Below are positions 51,420 to 59,581 of a stretch of 64,000 bases of DNA, one piece after another (within the stretch, counting starts at the first letter, position 1; each line of letters begins with the position of its first letter). The notes beneath the pieces are model-generated. The model saw nothing but the letters and a program-made list of their open reading frames with translations. It made no database searches and had not been told where the DNA came from. The position numbers and the translations under genes were made by a program. This DNA comes from Planctomycetota bacterium (lineage in GTDB: Bacteria; Planctomycetota; UBA1135): NCBI GenBank assembly GCA_021776925.1, contig JAJFFB010000071.1, positions 1-64,000 on the forward strand, given 5' to 3'.

Positions 51420-53228
51420 ATGAACGCCACTCGTCTCTCCCCTCTTTCTCCTCTGCCCCTGGCCGTGCTCGCTCTGGGCCTCGGCGCCTGTTTCGGGAGC
51501 AGCAGCGGCAACTCTTCGGGCGGCAACGGCAACAACGGCGGCGGGGGCAACGGCGATCCCGGTATCAGCCTCACGGTCAACGGCAACGCGTTGTCCTCCG
51601 GCGACACCCTGAGTGGATTCGCCGCCGGCGAAACGCGTTCGCTGGTCATTGCCAACACCAGTGCCAGCAACATCACCGTGCGGCCGGCATTCCTGAACGC
51701 TGGCGACGACCTTGACGTGCGCGACTTCGCGCTGGGTTTTGATTCTGATTTTGCTGCCGGTCCGGCGCAGCAATTCGACAGCCCCTTGCAGGCGCGCCAG
51801 GAGGATCCGGTGTTTGGGCTGGTCGTCGAAGCCGATCCTGTTGCGCTCGCCGCGCTGGCGAATCTGGAGCGCGTGCTGGTGCACGACTTCGCGCTGCCGG
51901 ATAGCGAAGATGTGGTCTTGGAATTGCAGCGGGTGCGCTTGCCGGTGGCCGCCGACGCCACCCTGGTGGTCGACGGCTTCGCCCTTCCGGGCGGTTGGGA
52001 ACAGGCCCTCGCCGGCACTTCGGTATGGCGCGGCCGAGTGGTCGGCGACCCCGCATCCACGCTGTTCCTGTGCTTATCACCACACGGCTGCCGCGGCTGG
52101 CTGCTGCGCGCCGACGACCTCTTTCATCTCGGCCCGCAAGTGGATCCCAGCGGCACCTGGCGCCTGGCGCGCTGGACGCGCGAAAGCCGTCTGCTCGGCG
52201 CCGGCCTGCAGCCGCCGCGCGAAGCCCGGTGCAGTGCTCTGCCGATCCCGCCGCAAGGCCCTGGGGCCGCAAACGGCAACGGCGCTGCGCCCGGTGAACC
52301 GGATGCAGCGGGTGCGCCGCGGTTCCCGGCTCCCGGCGCTGACCCGGGCGGCGGCGCCGGTCAAGGCACTCAGAACGCCACCGGCAACGCCCTGGCGCGC
52401 ATTGCTTACGAAAGCGACGAAGACTTCCTGGCGCTGTTCGGCGGCGATGTGGATGCCGCCGCGGTTTACGTCGCGCAACTCGTTGCTGCGGTCGGGCACA
52501 TGTACCAGAGCCAGGTGCAGACCGGGCTGGAGCTGGCCTACCTGGCGCTTTACGACGCCGGCCAAGACCCGTGGGTCACCCCCGACGGACCCTCCCCCGA
52601 CGCGGTCGACATGCTCGAAGAATTCCGCGATGCGTGGGCGGGAGGCTGGCCGGTCAACGCCGATGTGGCGACCATTCTGGTGGCCAGCTTCAGCGGCGGC
52701 GGGGTCGCCTACGTCGATTCCCTATGCCTCGATGCGTGGGCGTTCAGCGCCAGCACCGGCGTCACCGGGGCGATCGCCTGGAACAGCTTCGATTTCGTCT
52801 CGAGTCCTTTCTACTGGGACTTCATCGTCGCCTGCCACGAGATCGGGCACAACTTCGGGGCCAACCACACCCACGCCTACTGCCCTCCCTTTGACACCTG
52901 CGCGTCGTCGCCGCCCAATGGCAGCTGCTCGCACCTGAGCGACTGCGGCGGAACCACCAAGGGCACTCTGATGAGCTATTGCCACACCTGTCCGCCGGGT
53001 CTGTTCCGCATCCTGCCGTCCTTCGAGCCCTACATCGCCAACGTCATGCGCGAGGGCGTGCGCAATGCGTGTTTCGGCGCCATCCAGCTTGGTCCTGGGG
53101 AACAGCTTGAGGTGGGTTTGCAATACCTGCCGCAGAAAAGCGGCAACTCCCAGGTCGAGATGCGCGTGTTCCACGCCGCCGCCAACGCCTCTTCGCCCTT
53201 CCGCCTGAACCTCGCAGGATCCAATTGA
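51420..53228 (+). CDS. Metzincin-type metalloprotease lipoprotein
   Basis: A 602-residue predicted lipoprotein. The leader ends in LGLGAC (Cys24), followed by a Gly/Asn/Ser-rich linker. A beta-rich prodomain-like region (about 55-290) and a Gly/Pro-rich linker precede a reprolysin-like catalytic domain (about 320-560). That domain has the zinc site HEIGHNFGANH (473-483, Glu474 catalytic) and Met-turn Met518 in TLMSYC. Several cysteines near the site (CPPFDTC, CSHLSDC) probably form disulfides. A C-terminal beta tail follows. It could cleave envelope proteins during growth. It starts one base after mrdA and its TGA overlaps the TTG of rodA, so it is translated with the elongation enzymes. No known shape operon that I recall has such a gene here. 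Confidence 0.85.
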   Translation: MNATRLSPLSPLPLAVLALGLGACFGSSSGNSSGGNGNNGGGGNGDPGISLTVNGNALSSGDTLSGFAAGETRSLVIANTSASNITVRPAFLNAGDDLDVRDFALGFDSDFAAGPAQQFDSPLQARQEDPVFGLVVEADPVALAALANLERVLVHDFALPDSEDVVLELQRVRLPVAADATLVVDGFALPGGWEQALAGTSVWRGRVVGDPASTLFLCLSPHGCRGWLLRADDLFHLGPQVDPSGTWRLARWTRESRLLGAGLQPPREARCSALPIPPQGPGAANGNGAAPGEPDAAGAPRFPAPGADPGGGAGQGTQNATGNALARIAYESDEDFLALFGGDVDAAAVYVAQLVAAVGHMYQSQVQTGLELAYLALYDAGQDPWVTPDGPSPDAVDMLEEFRDAWAGGWPVNADVATILVASFSGGGVAYVDSLCLDAWAFSASTGVTGAIAWNSFDFVSSPFYWDFIVACHEIGHNFGANHTHAYCPPFDTCASSPPNGSCSHLSDCGGTTKGTLMSYCHTCPPGLFRILPSFEPYIANVMREGVRNACFGAIQLGPGEQLEVGLQYLPQKSGNSQVEMRVFHAAANASSPFRLNLAGSN

Positions 53229-54382
53229 GGGCGGGCGGGCTGGCGCTGGGGATCCGCAACCCGGTCGGGCGCGTACTGCGTTTTCTCAAGCGCGGGGACT
53301 GGCCGCTGATCCCGGTGACCGCGCTGATTCTGCTCGCCGGTCTGATCATGCAATGGAGCATCGCCGGCGCCGAGGCCCTGCCCAGCGGACACATGATCCG
53401 CATGGCCGCCGTCGGCGTGTTCGCCGCTGCCGCCGCCACCGTTTCCGTGCGCCGCTGGCGCGCGCTGGCGTGGCCGTTCTACCTGGCGTGCGTGGCCGGG
53501 CTGGTCTACGTCCTGGTCGCCGGTGACAGCACCAACCACTCCAATCGTTGGGTGCGCCTCGGTGATTCCTTCAAATTGCAGCCGAGCGAATTCCTCAAGA
53601 TCGCTCTGCTGCTGTTGCTGGCCAAGTTGTTCGCCGACCGGCCGCGGCCACGCGGCATGGGCGATCTGCTGCTACCGTTGAGTTTGTGTGCACTGCCGGC
53701 GTTCCTGATCCTGCTCGAACCCGACCTCGGCACCGCGCTGACCACTGCACCGACCTTCTTTGCCATGGCCTGGCTGGCCGGGACGCCTTGGAAGAGCCTG
53801 CGCTGGTTCATCCTGCTGCCGCTGCTGTTGGCGCCGTTCGCCTTCTGGTCGATCAAGGACTATCAGCGGGAACGCATCGTTACCTGGTGGAAGCAGGACA
53901 ATCTGAGTGAAGAAGAGATCGCCGACGCCGGCTACCACCTGTGGCACGCCAAGCTGGCGATTGGCGAGGGCGGCCTGACCGGGCAGGGTTGGGGCAAGGG
54001 GCCGGAGAACCGGCTCGACCGTCTGCCCGAACGCCACAATGACTTCATCTTCCCGGTGGTGGCCGAGGAGTTTGGTTTCCTCGGCGCAGTGGGATTCTTG
54101 TTCTTGTACAGCCTGCTGCCGATCCTCGCCTGGACCCGGGCGATGCGTTATCGCGATCCCTTCACGCGCCTGGTGGTCGCCGGCATCGGCGTGCATTTCG
54201 CCGTCCACCTGGTGGTCAATGCGGGGGTGTCGTGCGGCGTCTGGCCGACCACCGGCCTGCCGCTGTTGATGGTTTCCTGGGGAGGCAGTTCGATGGCCGT
54301 CAGTGGCATGGCGCTGGGTCTGGCTCTCGCCGTCGGTGCCGCGCCGGCGCCGATGTTCAGCCGCCGTGCCTTCGAGGACTGA
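53225..54382 (+). CDS. rodA: RodA, SEDS peptidoglycan glycosyltransferase
   Basis: A 385-residue SEDS protein with about ten membrane helices. It polymerises lipid II for side-wall growth with PBP2. Conserved stretches: NRWVRLGDSFKLQPSEFLKIALLL, ILLEPDLGTAL (the catalytic Asp follows the family pattern), GEGGLTGQGWGKGP, LPERHNDFIFPVVAEEFGFLG and GLPLLMVSWGGSSM. It starts with TTG at 53225, overlapping the stop of the metalloprotease gene. It is the last gene of the mre operon. Confidence 0.96.
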   Translation: MRAGGLALGIRNPVGRVLRFLKRGDWPLIPVTALILLAGLIMQWSIAGAEALPSGHMIRMAAVGVFAAAAATVSVRRWRALAWPFYLACVAGLVYVLVAGDSTNHSNRWVRLGDSFKLQPSEFLKIALLLLLAKLFADRPRPRGMGDLLLPLSLCALPAFLILLEPDLGTALTTAPTFFAMAWLAGTPWKSLRWFILLPLLLAPFAFWSIKDYQRERIVTWWKQDNLSEEEIADAGYHLWHAKLAIGEGGLTGQGWGKGPENRLDRLPERHNDFIFPVVAEEFGFLGAVGFLFLYSLLPILAWTRAMRYRDPFTRLVVAGIGVHFAVHLVVNAGVSCGVWPTTGLPLLMVSWGGSSMAVSGMALGLALAVGAAPAPMFSRRAFED

Positions 54383-54427
54383 GCGGCCTCCACGCCGTGG
54401 GTTCCGGAGAGAGCTAGAATCGAGAGG

Positions 54428-55501
54428 ATGCGCGCCATCCAGATGGTCCGGGCGGAGGCGGGGGCGGTGGTCCTCGAGGAAGACCTCCCTCTTCCCACAC
54501 CCGAGCAGGACGAGGTGCGGGTCAAGGTCGCGCATACCGCCATTTGCGGGACCGACCGCCACATCTACCACTGGGACGATTCGATCTCGCACCTGGTGAA
54601 CCCGCCGGTCATCATCGGCCACGAGTTCTGCGGTTACGTCGACGCACTGGGCAGCGCCGTCGTGGGCTGGGAAGAGGGGGACTATGTCTCTGCTGAAATG
54701 CATCTGGTGTGCGGCCAGTGCCGCGCCTGTCAGCGCGGCGACCATCACGTGTGCGTGAACACGCGCATCGCCGGTCTGCAGGCGCCGGGCTGTTTCGCCG
54801 AATACGTGGTGGTGCCGGCGCGCAATCTGGTGCGCCTCGACCCCAAGATCGTGCCCACCCACATCGGTGCCTTCCTCGACGCGCTCGGCAACGCCGTGCA
54901 CACCGTTCAGGCGTCGACCTCGATCGCCGGCCGCCACGTGCTGCTCAGCGGTTATGGCGCGATCGGCGCGATGGCGGCCGCAGTGGTCGAATTCGAGGGG
55001 GCTGCCTCGCTGACCATTTCCGAGGTCGCCGAGCCCCACCTCGAGCGCGCACGGCGCTGGGCGGCGACGCGTTCCGAGCGCGTTCCGATCCGCATCGTCG
55101 ATCCACGGCGTGACGGAGACACCCTGGAAACCATCCGTGCCGACACCGATGGAGGGGTCGACGTGGTGCTGGAGATGAGCGGAGCCCCGCCGGCGATCGA
55201 ATTGGGCCTGGATGCGCTTTTCCCAGGCGGCGAGATGATGCTCCTCGGGATTCCCAAAGACCGCGACCTCCTCCTGCGTCGATTCTCGGAACAGATTATT
55301 TTCAAAGGCCTTACGCTCAAGGGTGTGGTCGGTCGGCGGGTCTTTTCCACTTGGGTGGAGATGCTCGGGCTGCTGGAACGCGGTCTCGAACTGGAACACA
55401 TCGTCACCCACCGCATGCCGATGGGCAGTTTCACCGAGGGAATCGGTCTCCTCGACCGGTGCGAGGCCCACAAGGTAGTCATGGACCCCTCCCAGGCCTG
55501 A
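54428..55501 (+). CDS. tdh: L-threonine 3-dehydrogenase
   Basis: A 357-residue zinc-dependent medium-chain dehydrogenase that oxidises threonine to 2-amino-3-ketobutyrate. Catalytic zinc ligands Cys40, His65 and Glu66 lie in AICGTDRHIYHWDD and IIGHEFCGYV. Structural zinc cysteines 95, 98, 101 and 109 follow. Further Tdh-specific stretches: GCFAEYVVVPA, ALGNAVHTV, LSGYGAIGAMAAAV, LEMSGAPPAI, LLGIPKDRD and FKGLTLKGVVGRRVFSTW. TAGAAT stands at 54415-54420, so transcription could begin almost at the ATG. A kbl gene (2-amino-3-ketobutyrate ligase), the usual partner, is not beside it. Other sorbitol-type dehydrogenases are less likely because of the APPA and GR.vF.TW features. Confidence 0.88.
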   Translation: MRAIQMVRAEAGAVVLEEDLPLPTPEQDEVRVKVAHTAICGTDRHIYHWDDSISHLVNPPVIIGHEFCGYVDALGSAVVGWEEGDYVSAEMHLVCGQCRACQRGDHHVCVNTRIAGLQAPGCFAEYVVVPARNLVRLDPKIVPTHIGAFLDALGNAVHTVQASTSIAGRHVLLSGYGAIGAMAAAVVEFEGAASLTISEVAEPHLERARRWAATRSERVPIRIVDPRRDGDTLETIRADTDGGVDVVLEMSGAPPAIELGLDALFPGGEMMLLGIPKDRDLLLRRFSEQIIFKGLTLKGVVGRRVFSTWVEMLGLLERGLELEHIVTHRMPMGSFTEGIGLLDRCEAHKVVMDPSQA

Positions 55502-55555
55502 TTTTTCCGCTTTCTCATCTTTTTTTCACCTTTGAGGCTGGTCTGTGACCCGCCG

Positions 55556-55586
55556 ATGACACGCCCTCTGGGCCCGGGTTAACAAT
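55556..55586 (+). promoter_or_regulatory. Sigma-70-like promoter of the heme operon
   Basis: ATGACA (55556-55561) and TTAACA (55579-55584) are 17 bases apart, within a local AT-richer stretch 19 bases before hemA. It is the best promoter-like pair upstream of the heme genes. Confidence 0.45.
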
Positions 55587-55602
55587 CCTCAACCCCGGAC
55601 CC

Positions 55603-56871
55603 ATGGAACATTTCGGCATCATCGGCATCAGTCATCGGCGCACCTCGACAGAAGAGATCGGCAAGGTCTCGCGCGCCATGGCCCTTTTGAGCGATCTACG
55701 CTCAAACCTGCAACTGGACGAGATGCTGGTTCTGCGAACCTGCAACCGAGTCGAGCTGTACTGGCGCACCGAGCAGGCCTGCCCGGCCGACGAGATGGTC
55801 GGTCGCCTGGCCGAGCTGATGTTCCCCGGCGACGCCGAAGGCCAGGAACTGGTCAACACCGCCGCCTTCTCCCTCAACGGCGAGTCCGTCGCCAAGCACC
55901 TGTTCTCGGTGCTCGCCGGTATGGATTCGATCGTCGTCGGTGACGAGCAGATCACCGGCCAGTTCCGCGAGAGCCTGCGCAAGGCGCGCGAAAACGGCGA
56001 CTGCGGCCCGCTGCTCGGTCTGCTCGGCGACGCGGCGCTGAAATTGTCCCGCCAGGTCCGGCGCGAGGTCGATTTCTCCAAGCTGCCGACCTCGATCGCC
56101 GAAGTCGCCGCCGCCAGCCTGCGGCGCAGCTTTCGCCAGCGCGAGCGCACCCGCGTGGTGCTGATCGGCGCCGGCGACATGATCCGCATCACCGCCGCCC
56201 GCCTCAAGGGCTGGAAGGGTGCCGAGCTGATCTTCGTCAACCGCACCGCCGAAGCCGCCCACACCCTGGCGCAGCTGCACGGCGGCGAGGCGCTGTCGCT
56301 GGAGGATTTCCGCCAGGCGCCGGTCGACTTCGACGCCATGGTCATCGCCACCGGCGCCAAGTTGCCGGTGCTCGCCCCGCAGGATCTGGCCTCGCTGCCG
56401 GAGCGCGCAGAAGCGCGTCTGCTGCTCGATCTTGGTGTGCCGCAAGACCTCGACCCCAGCTTCGGGCTGACCCAGGGCTGGGATTACGTCGACGTCTTCA
56501 AGCTGGGCAAGGAAGTCGAAGCCAATGAGCGCGAAGTCGAGATGATCGGCCGCGGGGTCCGCCCGATCCTGCGCCGGGGTCTGCAGAACTTCCGCGAGAA
56601 GGTCTTCCAGCGCGCCATCGCGCCGCTGGCCAGCCAGCTGCGTTCTTCGGTGGAAGAGCGCGCCGATGTCGAGATGGGCCGCGCCCTGGCCGGCGGACTG
56701 TCCCACCTCAGTGCCGAAGACCGCGACGTCGTCGCCCGCCTGTGTCAGCGGGTGGCCGCGCAATCGGTTCAGATTCCGCTGTGGGCGTTGCGCAAATCCT
56801 TGCGCGACCTGCCGCTCGGCGACGCGTTGATCGGCCACCTGGGGGCCGAACCCGGCGTGGCTAATATCTGA
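55603..56871 (+). CDS. hemA: Glutamyl-tRNA reductase
   Basis: A 422-residue enzyme for the first step of C5-pathway heme synthesis, reducing glutamyl-tRNA to glutamate-1-semialdehyde. The catalytic cysteine is Cys47 in LRTCNRVELYW. Other landmarks: GIIGISHRRTS, LFSVLAGMDSIVVGDEQI, KLPTSIAEVAAASL, an NADPH-binding VLIGAGDMIRITAARL and a C-terminal dimerisation helix. It is the first gene of the heme operon; hemC begins two bases after its stop. The combination with hemL downstream shows that the organism makes 5-aminolevulinate from glutamate, not glycine. Confidence 0.97.
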   Translation: MEHFGIIGISHRRTSTEEIGKVSRAMALLSDLRSNLQLDEMLVLRTCNRVELYWRTEQACPADEMVGRLAELMFPGDAEGQELVNTAAFSLNGESVAKHLFSVLAGMDSIVVGDEQITGQFRESLRKARENGDCGPLLGLLGDAALKLSRQVRREVDFSKLPTSIAEVAAASLRRSFRQRERTRVVLIGAGDMIRITAARLKGWKGAELIFVNRTAEAAHTLAQLHGGEALSLEDFRQAPVDFDAMVIATGAKLPVLAPQDLASLPERAEARLLLDLGVPQDLDPSFGLTQGWDYVDVFKLGKEVEANEREVEMIGRGVRPILRRGLQNFREKVFQRAIAPLASQLRSSVEERADVEMGRALAGGLSHLSAEDRDVVARLCQRVAAQSVQIPLWALRKSLRDLPLGDALIGHLGAEPGVANI

Positions 56872-56873
56872 CC

Positions 56874-57797
56874 ATGTCTCCCCTACGGCTCGCCACCCGC
56901 GGCAGTGATCTGGCGCTGACCCAGTCCCGGTCCGTCGCCGCAGATCTGCTCGCCGCCACCGGCCTCGCGTCCGAACTGGTCATCGTCAAGACCATCGGCG
57001 ACCAGATCCTCGATGTGCGCCTGGACGAAGTCGGCGGCGTCGGCCTGTTCACCAAGGAGGTGCAGCAGGCGCTGTTCGACGGCCGTGCCGATTACGCCGT
57101 GCATTCGCTCAAGGACCTGCCCGCCGAACAGGTCCAAGGTCTGTGCCGTGGTGCGGTGCCGCCGCGCCAGGACGCCCGCGACTGCTTCCTGATCCACCGG
57201 CGCGCGCTCGCTCCCGAGCGCCAGCCGCTGCCCTTGCGCGACGGCGCCGTGGTCGGAACTTCCGCCGCCCGCCGCCAGGCCCTGGTCGAGGACCTGCTGC
57301 CCGACGCCGAGGTCAAACTGCTGCGCGGCAACGTGCCGACGCGCATCGAAAAACTGCGCCAGGGCGAGTACGACGCGATCATCCTCGCCTGCGCCGGGCT
57401 CAATCGCCTGAGCAGTGATCTCGAAGATTTCAAAGTGGTGAAGATGGATCACCACACCTGGCCCGGCGCGCCCGGGCAGGGCGCCCTGGCGATCGAGTGC
57501 CGCGCCGACGACGCCGCCACCCGCGAGGCCCTGGCGTATCTGCACGTCGAAGCCGACGCCGAACTGGTCGAGATCGAGCGCGGTCTGCTCCGCGCATTGG
57601 GGGGGGGGTGCAGCCTGCCTTTGGGCGCCAGCGCGCGACGCACCGAATCCGGGGTGGAATTGGTCGCCGCGCTGGGGCCCGCAGCCGAGACCGCGGCCAG
57701 CTCCCGTCTGCAACGCTGCCGGGTGGTAGGCTCCAGCGCCACCGCATTGGTGGCCGCCGCCCATCGCAGCCTGCTTGGTCAGGAGGCCATTCCATGA
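56874..57797 (+). CDS. hemC: Porphobilinogen deaminase (hydroxymethylbilane synthase)
   Basis: A 307-residue enzyme that links four porphobilinogens. Landmarks: LRLATRGSDLALTQS, VGLFTKEVQQALFDGRADYAVHSLKDLP, VGTSAARRQALV, LLRGNVPTRIEKL and APGQGALAIECR. The dipyrromethane cofactor attaches to Cys246 in GGGCSLPLGAS. The Gly codons before that cysteine form a run of ten G (57599-57608), a likely slip site directly before the cofactor residue. The stop overlaps the hemD ATG by 4 bases. Confidence 0.97.
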   Translation: MSPLRLATRGSDLALTQSRSVAADLLAATGLASELVIVKTIGDQILDVRLDEVGGVGLFTKEVQQALFDGRADYAVHSLKDLPAEQVQGLCRGAVPPRQDARDCFLIHRRALAPERQPLPLRDGAVVGTSAARRQALVEDLLPDAEVKLLRGNVPTRIEKLRQGEYDAIILACAGLNRLSSDLEDFKVVKMDHHTWPGAPGQGALAIECRADDAATREALAYLHVEADAELVEIERGLLRALGGGCSLPLGASARRTESGVELVAALGPAAETAASSRLQRCRVVGSSATALVAAAHRSLLGQEAIP

Positions 57798-58519
57798 AGA
57801 CAATCTGGATCGGGCGTGACGAAGGCAGCGGCCGCGACTGGTTGGAAGCCGCGCGCAAGGCCGGCTGGGAAGGCCGCGCGCTGCCGTTGATCCGGCGCGA
57901 ACCTGTGGCTCCCGACGCTGCCGGCGAGGCCGCTCTGGCCGACCTGCAGCGCGGCGACTGGCTGTTCCTGACCAGCGCTGCGGCGGTGCGCCTCGGCCTG
58001 AAGCCGCTGCATTCACGCTTCCCGCTGCTGCAACAGGCGCGCCTGGCGGTGGTCGGCCCGGGCACTGCCGCAGCCTTGCGCCGCGCCCGCGGCCAGGGTC
58101 TGCCGCTGCCCGAGGCCAGCCTGATGGCCGACGGCCGCGGCGGCGCCGCGCTGGCCGAGGCTTTCCTTAATGGCCCTGGTGAAAAAGCAGACCGCGAGCG
58201 GCCTCTGTACTGGATGCGCGCCAAGAACCCGCGTCCGGAACTTGCCGAGCAGCTCGAGAGTGCCGGATGGCGGCTGGTCGGACTGCCGGTCTACCGCGTC
58301 GAGGGCGTCGACGGCCCGGTGCCCGAGAGCCATCAGCCGGTGCTGTTGTTCTCGCCCTCCGGTGCGCGTGCGCTGAGCCAGCGCGTGGCGGTGCCCGGAT
58401 CCTGTTCGGTCTACGCCCTCGGCGCGACCACCGCGGCGGCGGCCGTCGAGGCCGGCTTCCAGGTGATCGCCACCCTCGACCAGCCTTCTGCGCAGGCCTT
58501 TGCCGATTGCCTGCGTTGA
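57794..58519 (+). CDS. hemD: Uroporphyrinogen-III synthase
   Basis: A 241-residue HemD, which closes and inverts ring D of hydroxymethylbilane. The family is weakly conserved; visible features are WLFLTSAAAVRLGL, ARLAVVGPGTAAALR, the PLYWMRAKNPRPELAEQLESAG hinge region, and VLLFSPSGARAL with VYALGATTAAAA in the second lobe. These fit the two-lobed fold. The position directly after hemC (ATGA overlap) and before hemB strongly supports the call. Longer in-frame starts overlap hemC and are rejected. Confidence 0.88.
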   Translation: MKTIWIGRDEGSGRDWLEAARKAGWEGRALPLIRREPVAPDAAGEAALADLQRGDWLFLTSAAAVRLGLKPLHSRFPLLQQARLAVVGPGTAAALRRARGQGLPLPEASLMADGRGGAALAEAFLNGPGEKADRERPLYWMRAKNPRPELAEQLESAGWRLVGLPVYRVEGVDGPVPESHQPVLLFSPSGARALSQRVAVPGSCSVYALGATTAAAAVEAGFQVIATLDQPSAQAFADCLR

Positions 58520-58572
58520 ATCGACTCCGTTGACTGCTTGAACCACCGGCCGTTGCCTCGGCCAGCACCATC

Positions 58573-59571
58573 ATGAGCGCCGATTCCTTCTCTCTCGACC
58601 TGCCGCGGCGTCCGCGCCGCTGGCGGCGCAGCGAACGCATGCGCGGGCTTGCCGCCGAAACCGGTCTCGAACTGCGCCGCCTGGTGCAGGGCCATTTCGT
58701 GCTGCCCGGAGAGGGTCGCAGCGAGGAAATCGCCACCCTGCCCGGGGTCAGCCGCCATAGCGCCGATCGCCTGGTGAGCGCGGTAGAACTAGACCTCGCC
58801 CGCGGCGTCGCTGCGGTGATGTTGTTCGGCGTGCCCGAAAACAAGGACGACCTCGGCAGCGGCGCCCACGACCAGAACGGCGAAGTCGCCCAGGCGGTGC
58901 GAGCCCTGCGCTCGGCTTTCGGCGATGACCTGCTGGTGATGGTCGACGTGTGCTTGTGCCCGTACACCAGCCACGGCCACTGCGGTTTCGTCGCCGGAGA
59001 AGAGATCGTCAACGACGAATCGGTGGGCGCCCTCGCGCGCATGGCCGAAGTGCTCGCCGCCGCCGGCGCCGACTTCGTCTGTCCCTCCGACATGATGGAC
59101 GGCCGCATCGGCGCGATCCGCGAGCGCCTCGACGACGCCGGCCACACCAGCACTTCGATCCTGGCCTACACCGCCAAGTATGCCAGCGCCTTTTATGGCC
59201 CATTCCGCGACGCCGCCGGCTCGGCGCCGTCCTTCGGCGACCGGCGCAGCTACCAGATGGACTGGCGCAACCGCCGCGAAGCAATGCGCGAGCTCGAACT
59301 CGACCTCGACGAAGGCGCCGACATGGTCATGGTCAAGCCGGCACTGGCCTACCTCGACATCATCCGCGACTTCGCCGAAGCCAGCCCGGTGCCGGTGTGC
59401 GCCTACAACGTCAGCGGTGAATACGCGCTGGTCAAGGCCGCTGCGCGCGAAGGCCTGGCCGACGAACGCGCGCTGACCCTGGAAACGCTGGGCGCGATCC
59501 ACCGCGCCGGCGCCGACTGCATCATCACCTACCACGCCAGCGACCTTGCGCGCCAGGGCTGGCTCGGCTGA
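58573..59571 (+). CDS. hemB: Delta-aminolevulinic acid dehydratase (porphobilinogen synthase)
   Basis: A 332-residue enzyme condensing two 5-aminolevulinates. Schiff-base lysines are Lys202 (YTAKYASAFYGPF) and Lys255 (MVMVKPALAYLD). DVCLCPYTSHGHCG supplies Cys127, Cys129 and Cys137, so this is a zinc-dependent form rather than the Asp-rich magnesium type. ADFVCPSDMMDGRI is also conserved. It starts 53 bases after hemD, the largest gap within the operon before hemL. Confidence 0.97.
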   Translation: MSADSFSLDLPRRPRRWRRSERMRGLAAETGLELRRLVQGHFVLPGEGRSEEIATLPGVSRHSADRLVSAVELDLARGVAAVMLFGVPENKDDLGSGAHDQNGEVAQAVRALRSAFGDDLLVMVDVCLCPYTSHGHCGFVAGEEIVNDESVGALARMAEVLAAAGADFVCPSDMMDGRIGAIRERLDDAGHTSTSILAYTAKYASAFYGPFRDAAGSAPSFGDRRSYQMDWRNRREAMRELELDLDEGADMVMVKPALAYLDIIRDFAEASPVPVCAYNVSGEYALVKAAAREGLADERALTLETLGAIHRAGADCIITYHASDLARQGWLG

Positions 59572-59581
59572 ACCACAACTC

